DNA of 64,000 nt. Source: Callipepla californica brunnescens. Taxonomy: Eukaryota; Chordata; Aves; Galliformes; Odontophoridae. A program made the translations under genes and the position numbers. The stretch's first letter is position 1; each line of letters begins with the position of its first letter. This document shows positions 1-14,652 of this stretch, one piece after another. The notes beneath the pieces are model-generated. The model ran no database searches, was not told the origin of the DNA, and worked only from the letters and a program-made list of their open reading frames with translations. Where the stretch lies: contig JALIRH010000014.1 in the NCBI GenBank assembly GCA_023055505.1, forward strand, positions 13,046,501 to 13,110,500. The letters are read 5' to 3'.

Positions 1-3000
1 TACATTCATTTAGGACAACTCTTCGGAGTACAATTTCCAACGGTTTCTTACTACAAAGAACCACCTTACGCTGAATTACACCAGAGCAGCAATTTCAAGG
101 TTTACATTAAAGACCTAAACCCAGCCTCAGGTTTCATCTTTTGACCATTCACCAAACCCAGCCTGATCCACAGCAGCCACTTGTCAACACAAGGGAATAT
201 TTCAGGGCTCTGCCGAGAATGCCAATCTGGTCTTCGATTTGGGAGCATCATGCTAAATTTCTTCCTTCCTCTATCAAAGCTGCATCAGCCCCTTATTTCC
301 TCCCCTAATTTGACACAAGAACAAGTAAATGGATACGAACTGCAGGACTTTTCTCCACAGCACACAACAGAAAACATAAGAGCCAGGATTTATAAGCCTC
401 CTACCACTGAGGAACATTATTGCAAAGCATTATGCTACAAGCAACAAGCCACAGGCAATCCTATAGTGTCCAGCAAACCATGATGTGCATCAATTGAAAC
501 GATAAAATGTTTTGAAACAAGTAATAAACACCTTCCAAGTCATTCCTCAACTCACAGACATTATCCATTAAGGTTATCTTCAAGTGCAGAAGTAAATCGC
601 TGGTCTCCAGCATTAGTCTGGCTAGATCCACTCGGCAACACAAACTCAGAAAGGTATCAAGCTACAGATAGTTTCTCAGAACTATGTGTTGTTATTGATG
701 CCAGAGAATTTTCATTGTTTTTCCTCATTATATGAGGCAAATCACTTCCTTCTCCCCTTGCACTTGTATTCCTACAGCACTTCTCCCAGCAGTCTCAGCA
801 GGACTGAAAGGAAAATGATCATTAAGAACTTGCTCTCTGAAGCTCAATCATATTGCTTCAAGAAAAAGAACAATTTCTATCAATTTCTATCAATGGGGAG
901 GAGAAACAATGGCAGATTAAGTCATCTGCTCAAGGAAACCCAGGGATGGTGATGCAGAGCGTTCATCTGCTGCCCACAGTTTGGGGGCTCTTTACCATGG
1001 TGGATGGCCACAGGTCCTCCATTCAAACTGAGCTCCACACTGCGGCCAACACAAGATATTGATTCCCGTTAACACAGGAGCACGGCTATCTTCCCTGAGT
1101 TCCCAGCACTGGCTCTCTTGAAATGGGCATGAATTGCATGAGATGCTACAAGTAAATCTGCCACTTGTTTCAGAAGCTGAAATTAATTAAAATAAAACCC
1201 TCAAAAGAAACTTAGCATCTGTATGTCTGCTATTTGTGGATGATCTTATGAGTGAAATAATAAACTACAGATTTTCTGTGTAATGAACCTTAATTGAAAT
1301 CTTTTACATTAGACTGTGATCAAAGAAAATAGGTTGTAATTAAACCAGGTTATAAAAGATTTTATAATTAATTATTATAATGACATAAGCCAGCATGAAA
1401 TTGTACCTAATTTTTGGGGGAGGGTCTAAGATACTGAAGGCAGCCCAGCTCATGCCTTCTCTGATCTCCAGGTCTTCAGCTGCTCTGCGTGCTGCAGCTT
1501 CCCCTGGGTAGCACAGCCACGACATTAGCAGCAGGGAGCAGCTTACCACTGCTCCTCACCATTCAGCAGAGTTGTGTGACAGCAGGAGAATCTCTGGTTT
1601 CCCTCTTCTTTGGAAACACGGTGTTCCCCCTCATTACTGTAGTTCAAACCTTCCCCATGTCTCCTCATGAAAGCCTTGAAGGATGACATTAAAGCTACTA
1701 AAGCTCGTACCGACATGCACAAGCTGCCCACAGCACGTCACTTGGTGTTTTCTGCTTCATTTGTTTCTGTTGAGTCACCTTGTTTTGCAGAGTTTGAGGA
1801 TGCCTTTGCTAAGGTTGGCATCTCACTTCCGTGCAGCTCTGCGAGGTGAAGGCAGGCCACAGGGCTGCTCCCTGGGGAGCAGGGAGGGACAGCAAACTTT
1901 TGCCAGTTATTCCTGAAGCAGAAAGTCCCGAATGAGGTCAGCTCTGCAGTGGCACTCACAAGGGTGATGAAAACAATGCTTTCCAATGTCCACAAGGAAC
2001 AAAAAAAAATCTCTGCGTAACTTCACTGCAACAACAGCAAGTGCTAAAAACAAAAGTTAAAATTCAGAGCGTGTGAAATTCTACAGTGGTGGCAGAATTT
2101 GAAAGTCTTAATCCCTTTAAGAAATTTATCTCAATTTAGACTCAGGCATAAAAATTTTTGCAAAATAACTGCAATTAAGCCAATGTTGGGACAGAGCCTC
2201 AATCATGAGAGCATCTTTCTGATTTTCATTTTCTCTTCTATGAAGACAGTGACAGCGAACTGAGAATTCACACAAAGAGTGGGTGAGTGTTAGGAGAAAA
2301 GACATGTATTTGAGCCAGTGGGCCAGGCTGTGGCAGAGGTAGAGCTGAGATGCTGCAGCTGCATCCTGCTCCAAGAGTTCACTGCACACTGAGTGGAACC
2401 CGATGTGACTTTGGGCTTAATTACAGCTAAGTCAGATTCTTAGGGTTGGGAGCTGCTTTTGCTTAATGCTTCATAAAACTTTCAGACAATGTTTTCCTTT
2501 TTTTTTTTTTTTCCTTTAAGCTATTCTTTATCAAAGTTTGCATCTCTGACTGAGACAAAGCCTTGTTTCACCGGAATAAAGTCTCCTAATTCCTGATGGT
2601 GGGATGTCAACACTTCCCCCTTCCCGTGCTGACCTCACCCTAGTAAAAAGCAAAGCACATAAGAGGGGACCAACAAGCAGTCCCTCCAAAGCAAAACTCT
2701 GAGACAAACTAAAACATGAACGTAGGAACACCCTGAAAGGACAATTTCAAGATAAATGGACCTGAGGACCCTGTAGACTGCAAACTGGGAGGAACGAAAA
2801 AGCAAGATATTTTTCCCTTAGGAAGAAATATATGCAGGCAATTTATGCAGGCTTCACTGTGTCTAAGCAGCATTACTATGGACTTAAGCAAACATCCACT
2901 TAACAGCAGTGTACACCGAACAATGCATTAACACGTCTCTCTGGATCCTGTAAATCTGCCATACGTTTCTACCACGACTCAACAAGCGTCTTTTGTTAAA

Positions 3001-6000
3001 TGGATAGGAAAAGTCACACATCACTGAGGCTGTGCTTTGGCCTAGCTTGACGGACCTCTTTTCTGCCACAACAGAGCGTCTCTTTCTGCAGCAGCTCCAG
3101 TGCACAAGGCAGCCTGCAGGTTTTTAGGACAGCTGCAGACACCATTGCAGGCTCAGCCATAGACATGGCCCTAAACAGAATAAATTCAAGCGCTCTATTG
3201 GCACTTGGCCTCAACCACAACTGGTGAGCACGCACTTCCAGGCTTTGCTCAGGGAATGCCTCAGCAAGAGCCCTGAGGTGCACATCCAAGAGGGCAGGAG
3301 CCTGCACATAACTTGCTCTGCTCACAACAGCCCCATTTTCATAATCACTTCTCCAGTCCATAAACACAACCTGTAAACTAGCCACGGAGATAAAGCTCCC
3401 CTCCTCAGGTGCTTTTATCATTCGCAATCCCTTAAAGCAAAAGCATGACGGATTCTTCAGTTTGCCCATCAATTTGGATTATATTCTCCTTTTATCAGCA
3501 TCTTTTTTTAATGGCTTTGGCCGCTCAGATATCAGAGAGCTGAGCTTTCCTCATTGGAGGAAACTTCAAAACATTGTTGGGAGGAAGAAATAAGCCTAAG
3601 TAAAATCACCAGTCGTGTGTGCTGGACTATTGCAAAGGAGTCATCAATTATGCAGGTTTTGGAATACGTTACTCTGCTCACAGCTGTTTGATAGCTGGGT
3701 GATATGATTTACGAGAGCAGCCAAGATTCAATTACTGATTTCCCATAAATTATCTATACAGTCCTTTCATCCAGCGCCAGGTTATGAAGGGCTCTGATGA
3801 GCAGTGGGGACCGAGGAGGGGGTTATCTGACCATGAAATGAACTGAGATTTTCAAAGAGAAATCAAAAGGAGAGAGACAACAAGCACTGTGACACCGGTG
3901 GGAGGTGTCAGACTTTGGATTCGTGAAATTGGGCTGTCACTCCTGGGCAGGAGTGAGAACACTTTGTACAGATGCGCTGATGGAGCCAGTCTTCAGACTA
4001 TCTGTCTCTTCGTCCTTGACTTCTTATCTCGTGGCTTGGGAGAGGCAGATTATGACTAAAAAGGAAACAGTACTTTTTGCAGCATTCTATAAATCCGTAA
4101 ATATTATTGACAGAAATTGCTTAGTAAGTGTCTGAAAAATTTTAGGTGCGCGCACTGACTTCAGAGAGGATTTTTCCTTACACTGATAAAGAACTGTGGC
4201 TTTAGAATGATAACACCAATTTTATGGAGGCTAGCAGTGCACTATCAGAGTAAAAATGACTGTCAGTCTCATTCCAAGGCAAAACTGACCGGGAAATATC
4301 AGAACATCTTGCCTGTAGAAAGCATTTGGGAGTCCCACTTAGAAAATGTGAATGAATCGAGAAGGAAGTGACAGAATAAAGCTTTGTTCTTGTCACCCCT
4401 CTGTGCCAATGGCTGTGGCCAAGGCTCTGTCCTGCACAGCCCATCAAGGACACCTCAGCACTGCTACTTCGGTTGTTTTCCCTCTGATGTTTCCAGCCAG
4501 CCTGAAAGGAAGCTAGCACACATCTCTGACAGCACACCGTCGCCTTTACCACCACTTTCATTTCAAGGCTGAGATTTTTAATCTGGTCTGTGGCAGCTGA
4601 AAACAGAAGATTCTCTAATTAGAAATGAAACATGCCAGCCGGAGGAAAATCAAGCAGTCCCTTGATTATACTTTAAAGGATCGAAAGAAATAAGAAGAGA
4701 TAGAAAAAAAAAAGTTAAAGAATAAAACTTTGGTAGAGCTCCTCTGTGCATTCAGGGGTTATAAGCAAAAATCTTCTCTTCCCCCTATAGCTAATGGATA
4801 AAGACACCTCCTGAGATCAATACAAGTACGCCTAAAGCCTAGGCTCCTGATGCAGGCAAACTGCTTCAGTTCCTGAAGTTAGATACTTGAATTCTCCCCT
4901 CTTGGAGAATCAGCCAACTTTTTCTCTTCTTCCATCCAAGAAAATTCACACTTACTCTCACCAGGAGTTCAATGTACCTAGCAAACCATGAAGGTCAGGG
5001 GAAAACATCTTTATGTTCTCCATTCCGTAGCTCTTCAATTTTTTTCTCCCTTCTTACATCTTCATTTCTCTGGCCTGCTATGTGAAATCCCCACGGAATA
5101 GAACAGAGGCACAACCAGCAGGTCCCTAAAACCCTCTCAACCCAGAGCAACGTGACATTTCATAAAGATGCCTCCAAAACTCCAGCCAAAGACTCCATAG
5201 CATTACTGAAACTAATCTAAATATATATATAGCCTCAGGAAATAATATGTTCCTCATTATACTCTACAAGTGGGTTCCACAACTCAACAGAAAGAGCTCA
5301 CTCTCCCTTCAAGCCTGTGGATCTCTTCCATATGGGGACATAAAAGTCATCATCAAAACATCAAAAATAAGCAGCAACCATATGCTGTGAGAAACTCTAG
5401 TAGTTCTAATATTTGTTACTGGAAGACCACTTAAAGCTTTGAGTAAGGAATTAAATAAACTGCTGAGACACCCATGAGGCTTGCAAGGTTATTAGCTCTT
5501 TCTTCTATTTCCTCTGGATTTGTTTTATTTTTCCTGTATCCATTTCTTTTAGTTTGTACCACTCTGTGCCACCCCCTCCCTTGCTCACACATGAGTGGAA
5601 GGAGATGGCAGAAGCACGTAGTTGTATTTCTATGTGTTTTAAATAATAGGGGGAAAATGAACGTGGTTCCTTTGTGTGTGCGTGTAGCAAATGCTCCTGC
5701 TGGGGCACTTCTGTACCAGAGCAGCTGGGGGAAACGGATTTTATTAGCCTGGTTTCTGATCCCTTTACTTAGCTGGTTGGTTATTACATACCTATCCCCT
5801 TAATTGTGCAAGCTGTTATATAGACAAATAACAGGTGAGGCCCATAATGACAGGTTGTTACCATCCAGAGCACTCAACTGGCAAAGCTATTCTCACAGAA
5901 AATTGCTTTGCTCACCTGTGTAAACCCTGCAAGGTGCCGAGATGCTATGGGAGGGTTTGTGGAGCTGTGCATTCAGTGCATGGGATGCAGCAGCCACACC

Positions 6001-9000
6001 AGGGATTGCCCTTGGCATTGTGACAGAGGCAGCCCAAACGTGGCTGCAAGCTCAAACAAGCCTCAGGAAATGTTCTGCAAGAACATCTGCAGCCTGAACA
6101 GCTTTTGGCCAGCTCACCCCAATGCTCAGGACAAGTCTATGATTCACTGATTCAGCACTAAATCCCAAGGTCTCTCCTTCACCTTCAGACAAGGGTCAGC
6201 ATATAATAGCAAGGCTCCTTCTTGGGCTGACCACTCAGTAGACTGCTGGAGCCACCCTTATTCTTCAGCCTCTTGTTTTCTTCCTGTAAATGTCTGAATT
6301 AAATTAGCATTTAAAAATCCAAGTTACTGTACAGTGCCCAAAATAATAAATGTCTCAGAATTTCAATTACCTTAAATGTAGAAGTGCTGGATCCCTTTTC
6401 TGTATCTAATGCGTCACACAGAACCATTACCCTACTATCAATTAATTACAACAAGGGCAGCACGTTCCCTTACGTCCCTTCATGACTGCACAATGAACAA
6501 GCACTGCTGTGGGTACAGCCTAGTCATACATATGCAGCCCTGCCACAGGACAGCCAAGCTTTGGCTACCAAAAATAACCACACACCTGGCTTTGAGGAGA
6601 AGCATATCTGGAGAAGAGAGGAGATGATGAGGCCAAAGGAGGATGAGAAGTCTGTTGGTCTTGGAGACAAAGCAAGAAGCACAAAGATGTAGTTGCTCTA
6701 CCATGATGCGCTATAGAGGATTAACAAGAATGGCTCCAAGAACAGAATGTGAAAAAGACCTTTATCCATGAAACATTTCCAAAAAAATTGAGAAAAATGG
6801 AAAAAGAAAATAAAGAGAAGGAAAAATGAAACACATGGAACTGCCCATTTTCTCCTTTTCCCTTTTGTTTTCCTACCTTGTCTGCAATTTCCTCACCTGG
6901 TTTTCTAGAGAGGCAGTATTTTAATGGAATGTGTTTTATTATGATGATGTACAACACCCTTAAGTGCTTTGGTGAAGGAAGAAAGAAAGGTTGTGCAATA
7001 AATAAAATTCTCATCTACGATCAAAGGCACATAAATTATGGATGTGCGTGGGTGACTGCACACATGTACCTACAGGTAATTCCTCTGTTGGATGGTAGCT
7101 GCTTTGTGAAGGATCAAGGTCACTGACAGATGAAGACATTTGGCAGTGGATTACCTCCAAAATAAGTCAGTGTTGGGGAAGTTGGCATCACATAGACTGG
7201 AGTCAGAAAGACCACTGAAGACAAAGTAATATCCACTGTGACAGATGCTTCTTTAAGTTGACCTTAAAGATTTGCAGAGTTGATGGCACAACACTGTTGG
7301 ATGCTGAGCTCCAGAGCTGGTCCCACAACACCAATTTTCAGTTCATTCCTAATTGTCCCACACCTAGAGGAAGTGAGGAATGGTACCTTCCTTGCTGCAG
7401 CTCCTGCTCATGTGTTTGAGGACTACTATCGAACCTCCCACCCATTTTCTTTTTCAAAGCAAGGGAGTCGTTTAACTGGTGCTCCTGTACAGGACTTAGT
7501 TCCTCGTCAGTCATAATGATTTGAAAACTTCAAACAATTCCTGTGTCTCTCTGCCAGTGAGAAAGAATCTTTGGGGAAGGTGAAGCACTGCAGTGCTTGA
7601 TGGTCTCTGGCATGGCTATTTGATTTAGTGGCTCCCACAATGAGTCAGACCAAAAAACACTTCTGACAAAACTTTCTGCATCAAAAGTCAACCAGGGTGG
7701 GTGTCAACAAGTGACCAGTGAGCACCAGCTGTAGACTGCCCATGTTGCCTTTTGGATGGTTGTTGTTTTTTGGCTGTAGATTGGCCTAGAAGTTTCTACT
7801 TCCACAGCACCTACAATGCTTTAATTCATTGAATTAAATAACTTGCATCCCACATCAAAAGCTTCCCCATTGAAACTGGCCAGTACACAGGCTACTGCTG
7901 CTAGCATTATTCCCCACATCTTTTAACATATGTAACTCTTTTTTGTGAAAATAGGGCTAACTGCTTTAAGATGAAAGAAAAATTCCTTAAACAAGTGGGA
8001 TAGAACAAAGAGCTTCCAGTTCCTGAACTGATTCTCCTTTGAGCTACACTGTGAATGAAGAGGAACAGTGGAAGATGATGACATGGAATCAAAACAAAAC
8101 CGATATGTATAGTTATTAAAGCACAGAAGAATAGAGGAGAGGGAGGGCGTCTATCCTGCAGCCTTACAGACAGCATTAGCATCTTGTTGCCTAATGAGCC
8201 GTAGATGTAACAGACACACCATGAAAATAAAAGAGGGAGGGAAAAGCAAGCATCAGTAACGCAGAGGAACAGCCACAGAGGTTGCTGCTCAGCAAATGTC
8301 ACCTCCCTCATACCCCAAACTCTTCCCAGCCAGCTGCCTTCCTCCCTTACCAGATGCTTGATTTCTGGCTCCCTTAACATTTTATCTCTGCCATAATTTG
8401 GTTAGCGTTATGTCCTTGGACTTGGAGTTGAAAGCAGCCAAGAGGCAAGATTCAAGAGTGGTACCTGGGGGTTTGCAAAGATGCTAATGTTTCCTTCTCA
8501 TTGTGCAGGGGGACACTGCAACCTTGTTAACGTTGGGAAGAGAAGAAACGCAGTAGTGCTTTCCTTTAAGTCAGGACACAGACATGTTTTCACACTCAAG
8601 AAAAGCAGTAAGCAGCAGTCCTGTCTCCTTGCTTCAGCAAAGTCAGGTTTGGCAAAACACGGCTTCATCTTGGAAGTCCTATGCTTACTAACAGAAGCAA
8701 CCGAAGAGCTTCCAGAACAGCACTCACCATCCTTCAGAGCTATTTTACAGGCATAGGCTTTTGGCATGAAGATGAGGCAATGTCAGAAGTGCCAGCCAGG
8801 CAGAGACCTGGACCTCATCAGCACCTCATCTTGCCTCCTGTCTTCTTTTTTGTCTGCAGCTCTCCCACCTGCTTCCAAGGTGCATTCCTTTCCTGTGGAA
8901 TTGTTTGGACGTTTGCTTGCTCAGTGCAAACAGCGTTTCTGTAATAAAGCCTCAGCCACATTCCATTAGTGTCATTTCCATCTACAGAAGTGAAGTGTCA

Positions 9001-11810
9001 GCTAATAAAAGGTAGCACAGACCCCTTGGGCAAGATAAAATGAGAGAGCAAGAGAGGAAAAAACTCTGCCGTCAAAGATGGAGAAATGATAAATGTTGTT
9101 CCAGAAGCAGAAGCACCTGAAATAGGAATAAGGGAGCACTGGGGGATGTGAAAGGGAAAGGAAGAAGGGGATATATTATCTTTGCTCAGAGAGCTTGCAT
9201 CTGAAGGTCTCATTAACTCAAAGATCATCTGCTACCCACGTTATTTCAACACTAAGGACAATATCCAGTCTCTGCTGGAGTTGCTAATGCAGTTATTGCC
9301 TGCAAGCTGCAATGGCTGTAGGGGTGCACAACGGGCCCAGCAGAGAAAGCAACACAGGCTGAGCCCCACACAGACCCACTGAGCCTTGTTTGTGGTTGCA
9401 AGGAGACAGGGCATCCCAAGCTGCGTCTGAGCTGCATGAATGAAGGGCATTTCCCAGCTGCCAGAACCAAGCTTGTCTGCCCAACAGGCCCCACACTCCA
9501 TGCCAGAGATTGAGCAGGTTCTTCCCAGCTACAAGGTTTGAGATCAAGCCTCTCAAGGAACCATCCAGAGCACACCTCCCCTGCAACTCAGAGACACACT
9601 GATGACCCATGTGGTCCCTGCCTGCACCCACTACACAACAGAAAGGAGGTGACTGCAGCACTGCTCAGCACTGCTGTGGCCCCTGTGTTGTTGTGGTGTC
9701 CCTGCACTCATGCAATGAGGCATGCCCTTCAGTGGGCTCTGGTCTCTCCCTGGTATCCTTCTCTCTGGAGAGGCCAGGGAGACCCAGAAATAACACATGA
9801 AGAAATCAAGTTCAGCTGGGAACAAAGAACCACTTTATTCCTGCAGCTAAGACTCATCTCCCTATCTCAGCTATCTTTAGGCTCTAGATCTGGAGAAGCC
9901 TCAGTTCCCTCCTGCCTTTAACCATGACACTGCATCTTCCCAGGGCCAATTCACCTGGCTTTTCAAACAGCGTGCAGCTCTGGTAGAGAGACACTACCAT
10001 CAAAGAGATCTCTGATTAGATTTATATCAACAAAACAGTCCCCAGTGCCATAATCCATGTATTTAACACAAGCAAACAGCACCAAGTGTGCCATACCCCA
10101 GAGACATCGGGACTCCAGCAAAGCCAGAAGCTATCAGCAGCTGGCAGAAAAGCCAGCAACCTTCAGGCTCCTTACACTGCCCTGAGGAGTACAGCCAGTC
10201 CAGACTAAGCCCAAAGGCCATGTTCACGAGGTCTTCCCAAGCAGCTCTGTGCACTCATCCATCTACAGACATTTGTTCTGTAGTCCCCAATGCATTGGCT
10301 ATGCCTTTCTTTAGTGTTGCTCTCAGACACAAGGCTGTTGCTCATTTTGTTCTTAAATCAGACTGTAAAACACTACTGCCAGCTGTAATGAAAGCAACCT
10401 GCAAGTGTAAAACCACCATATAGGTAAGTAAGGGCATCAAAAACTCCTCACTGATTGTCCAAGAGACTTGGGGACTTTCCTTTTGATTTTAAATGGAAAT
10501 ATTGTCACTTGGAAGACACTCTCTTCGTTGCTTCAACTACACAAGAATTTTTTTCCTGCATCTGTATCGAAGCATCACCCCTGGGGATGCTGGCAGGGTT
10601 TTTAGTCTATGACAGATAACAGTGTCCCTCCGATTTCCCAGCTAAGAGCTTCCTAAACTCACCTAGCTCAGCACTCCAGGGAGCCAGGTGGATAGCAGTT
10701 TGCTTAATAAAAGTTGCCTTTATACAAAGATTTAAATCCTATTTTCTAAGAACTGCCTGGGGATTTCCAGGGTGTAATCCACCTACTGCTGACCCTCTGC
10801 AGCAAAGCAACTTTTATGTTGCTGGGTGGGATTTTATTTGAGCACAAAATAGGCTTTTTCTAGTGACGTGGGAAGAAGGGGGACACGGGAGCGCCTGAGG
10901 ACTGCCACAGGCAGGAGAAAGGTTAGGGAGTTGTTTCCACATCTGCTGCACAGCCATTATCAGTGATGACAGGAAAGAGAGGGGATTGCCAAAGAGGCTG
11001 CAGTTCTCAAACGTTGCTCATGGAAATTGTCTATAGCCACATAAACTGAGTGAACAGACAGGTCTCCAAAGGGAAGCAGCATTCTGCTGCTTCAGATGCA
11101 AGCTCTCCTGTGATCCTATTGCTGTGCAGAGCACCAACATTGCTTCCAAACAAGCCAGGAGGCTGCAAGCTGTGCTGAGGCATTTTGGTTCTGATGGGGA
11201 CGTGCCACTATCCCACCCTCCTGCCACAAACAGCAGACACTAGGGTAAAAACAAGGCAGGAACAATTAAAGCTGGGAACAAATATCCATCAACGATTCAA
11301 AATATTTGAGGAAGATTTGCTCGTCTCTAAGGCCCAAAAAAAACATATTGTGAAAGGCTCTTTTACCCGAGAAGAAGTTCACACTGGGCCTTTAAGTCTC
11401 TGAAACATATGCAGCGGATTATTAACAAATGTGAGTAGAAGGGTAGCTCAGTTTAATGTCATTCTTGTACACACACAGGCTTCCATCTCTTCTTCACAGA
11501 AAGATTATCCTCCCCACAGATAGATGCTGGAAGTCATCCAAAAATTTAAGAACATTCTTTCATTCACAGGTGTTTTTGAGCTTACAACAGCAGTGCTTAT
11601 TCTGGAAGATGATGAGGGAGAGAATTGCCTTGGCCCTTCAATCAGCTTCTGCCCATTTCACATCAAATTTCAATCTGATAATACTCAGTATAAACTAGAA
11701 CAATCTAACACAAACAGAGATGGCTCCGCAGTCACTCCAGCAGCCGGATGAAGCACCGATGATACAAATTAAATGGAAAAATGCTGAAACGCTCAGGGCA
11801 CGCCATAGAC
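1..11810. other. Upstream intergenic DNA, no gene supported
   Basis: All open frames here are short, lack known domains and have no linked splice sites. Visible structure: a T15 tract at 2498-2512, a threefold TTTCTATCAA repeat near 872-896, a (TA)n patch at 5221-5231, and two stretches with clustered homeodomain-type motifs (about 1160-1400 and 3490-3790). The 152-codon minus-strand frame at 3014-3472 has no recognisable domain. I see no transposon in this part. Confidence 0.55.
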
Positions 11811-12385
11811 CTCTTAGACAAGTTGGACATGAGCCAGCAATGCATCCCAATGGCAGAGCCCGGCAGCATCCTGGGCTGTCGGAGGGATGTGTGGTCCTTC
11901 CCCTCTGCTCAAAGCTGGTGAGACACATCTGGAGTGCTTCAGCCAGTGCTGGGCTCACAAGGACAGGAGAGACATCTAAGCAACCCCAACGAAGGAACAT
12001 TAAGGGATTGGTGTATGAGGAGAGGCTGAGAGATGTGATTGCTTAGCTGAGAGGAGAGAAAGCTTGAGGGAACTCATCAGTGCGCACAGATACCTGATGG
12101 GACAAGTAAAGAAGAGAGAGCCAAACTTGTCTCTGTGGTGCTCAGAGTCAGAACAAGAGGCAGAAGGCCCAAACTGAAACACAGAGAAATCCATCCAAAC
12201 AGAAGATGATTATTTTTTTCCATACCGTAAGTTTAATTGAATACTAGAACAAGTTGCCCAAGAGTTTGTGGAGTCCCTGTCCTTGAGGATATTGAAAACT
12301 CAAATGGACACGGCCCTAATACAGTCCTGACCCTGCTCTGATCAAGGAGGTTAGCCTAGAAGATCTCCAGAGCTTCTGTTGCAAG
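11811..12385 (+). mobile_element. CR1 LINE fragment: end of ORF2 and 3' UTR
   Basis: This is a 5'-truncated, diverged CR1 non-LTR retrotransposon. The + strand shows in order the usual CR1 landmarks: CATGAGCCAGCAATG, GCATCCTGGGCTG, TGGTGAGACACATCTGGAG, AGGAGAGGCTGAGAGA, ATACCTGATGGGA, CAAACTGAAACACA, GAACAAGTTGCCCAAGAG, TTGTGGAGTCCCTGTCCTTG and GATCTCCAGAG. The copy covers the last part of the reverse-transcriptase reading frame and most of the 3' UTR. It has many stops, lacks the 5' part and endonuclease, and cannot move. The terminal octamer repeat is too diverged to recognise, so the right end is approximate. Confidence 0.9.
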
Positions 12386-14575
12386 CAGTGGAGAGTTCCC
12401 ATGGTCATAATGTTTGCACTTAATTCAGTCCACAATTCCTATCTCCATCTTTCACCAAACCAGATCCCTGGGACCAGACATAGGGATGAGAATGTCTGCG
12501 TTCCCCTTGCTCAGATATCCAGAATTCACCAGCAAAACTTCAGCATGGATGGGGGAGAAATGCCCCAGCATATTTGAAACCATGTTCAGCTGCTGACAGC
12601 ATTTGAACAAAGGATCAGTACAAAGACACACAGGCAATGTGACAGGGATGGAGCAAGATAGTTCTGGGACTAAGGGACCTTAACTACAACAAAAGGATGG
12701 AGAAGTGGAGCTGGAGTCCATAGAACAAAAAAAAAGTTGTGATCTGACCAAGTGATATTAATTCTGGAGGGACCGAGGAGGGAAAAGAAACTATACAGCT
12801 ACTTAAAACTGTATCAAACACACAGAACAAGGGCCATGAACTTAAAGATGTGGAAAGGTTACACCACAAAGGAGCTGAGATGGAAATCAAGAGCATAAAA
12901 AATAAAACAAGTCCAGAGAAGAGAGCAATAAGAGTGAGCAGGATAAAAAAAAATGGAGCTGGACCAGAATATTGACGAGTCAAAAATATCGATCCTGTGC
13001 TTCCTTAGCCAAATAGAGCTGGAAAGAGTTGGGCTCTGGGGAAGATAGAGAAACTTCAGCTGAGCCATCCACCAGTCCCTCTCCACCTGACAGAGATCAG
13101 GAGTCAGTCACACAGTGCTGTCACATTGATAGCTGTTGTTGAGAGGTGTAGAGGTCTAGCAACTTACTGCATGTGGCACAAAAGAGGGAGTCACACATCA
13201 TCCTGGACAGAGATGCATCTGCTCCAGAAAAGGCTTCAGAGCAGGTGTTATGCACAAAGGCAGGACTGTGATGGTAAGAGGCAGTCAGGGTGGACGACAG
13301 AAGGACAGAAAGGAAAAAGCCTCCAATGCAGGCAAAAACATCTTTTGGAAAGAGCAGTTTCCTTGCATTTTTGCACCATGCCTTGCCTCCCTCCTTCCTT
13401 TGCTATCTAAAGTTTGTCACCAGTTCTATGCCCCCTCCATCAGGCAGCAGCCAGCTAGCTCTGTCCCACACCAGCACATAAATGTGCTGACACGCAAAGC
13501 CCATGCTTCCCTGTGCTGGAAACATGCTGCGTAATGAAAGAGCCTCCCAGCAGGAGGAACACAACCTGCGTGCCAATTACCTTGGCAGACACCATGGGAT
13601 TAAATGGGGCAAGAGCAAAGCAGTAGATGCAGGAAGGCTGAGCTCTCTCTGCCTGCTCTGCACTCAGCTGAGTGCTGCTTTGTAATGAAGTCATTTTGGC
13701 CTGCAAGACACACAGGCAGATGGGTTGTCACTCAGGGCTACTGCCTTCACTGTCCATTCCTTGGGGTTTGAACTCGTTAAGGTCAGTGCTTTACAAGCAC
13801 AATCAAGGAAGCAAGCTTGAGAGATGTTCTGATGGCAGTAAAAGTGTGTCCTGCTTCATCAGCACTTCTGAAAAATTAGTTTAAACATCCTCAGTGGCAA
13901 ACAGCATTTAGCACTGATCAGCACAGGAGAGGGAGGGAGGGAGGGAAAAGAGGCTGCACAGGTTTTTGTTTTTAAATAAGGCTCAAAGCAAGTTTGGCAC
14001 AGTGTGTAAATCACAAGCAACTGTCTCCCTACAGCGTCCCGCTGCATGAAACGCCTTCCCAATATAAATCAGTGCCATATCTAGCCAAACAGGAAAGCTG
14101 TGCCAGTTCTTGCTGCATAGTTTACACTGCTCTGAGATATTGGCAGAAGCTCTGTCTCTTCAGACCACTGCAGTATCTGACCTTATGCTGCACCACGCAG
14201 CTGCAAGGTGGGTTTGTTGCTCATAACTCTACAGCCACCCACCAGACTCTACTGCCCCATACCATTTTAATGGCACTCCTATTTTATGTCTTTTTTTCCC
14301 CCTCACACTGAGGCAGGGACTTGATAGCACCCCCTATGGTAATCCTTAAAAGCCTTATTCCCATTATTGAACCTCATTTTCACTCCTTTCAAAATATTTT
14401 GTTACAAGATGGGCAGTCAAATCTTTACTCCAAATTGAGGTTTTCTCATTCTTCTTCCTTTCAACAAAATTCTACCAGCTGATTTTTACATTTGAGAAAG
14501 AACCTGGGGAGGAAGGAAAGAAGAACTGCACGTATTCCTAAAGCTTTTCTTAAAACCGGTCAAAAAGACCAATAA
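12386..14575. other. Intergenic DNA, no gene supported
   Basis: Single-copy sequence with a GGGA tetranucleotide run near 13927-13944. Open frames are short and overlap on all strands without domain signatures. Nothing else is recognised. Confidence 0.5.
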
Positions 14576-14652
14576 ATAATCATGGAAGAGTTTGGATTGA
14601 AGGGACCTTAGAGATCATTTAACTCCAGCCCCTTGCCATGGACACCAAATAG
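14576..14652 (-). mobile_element. CR1 LINE 3' end fragment
   Basis: AATCATGGAAGAGTTTGG, then GAAGGGACCTTAGAGATCAT and CCCCTTGCCATGG, are the reverse complement of the CR1 3' terminal region. Only about 75 bp is recognisable, so the copy is heavily 5'-truncated. Confidence 0.85.

Noticed and set aside
3014..3472. 152-codon minus-strand frame
   Set aside because: No domain, signal peptide or splice partners recognised; length is within what chance gives in 64 kb.
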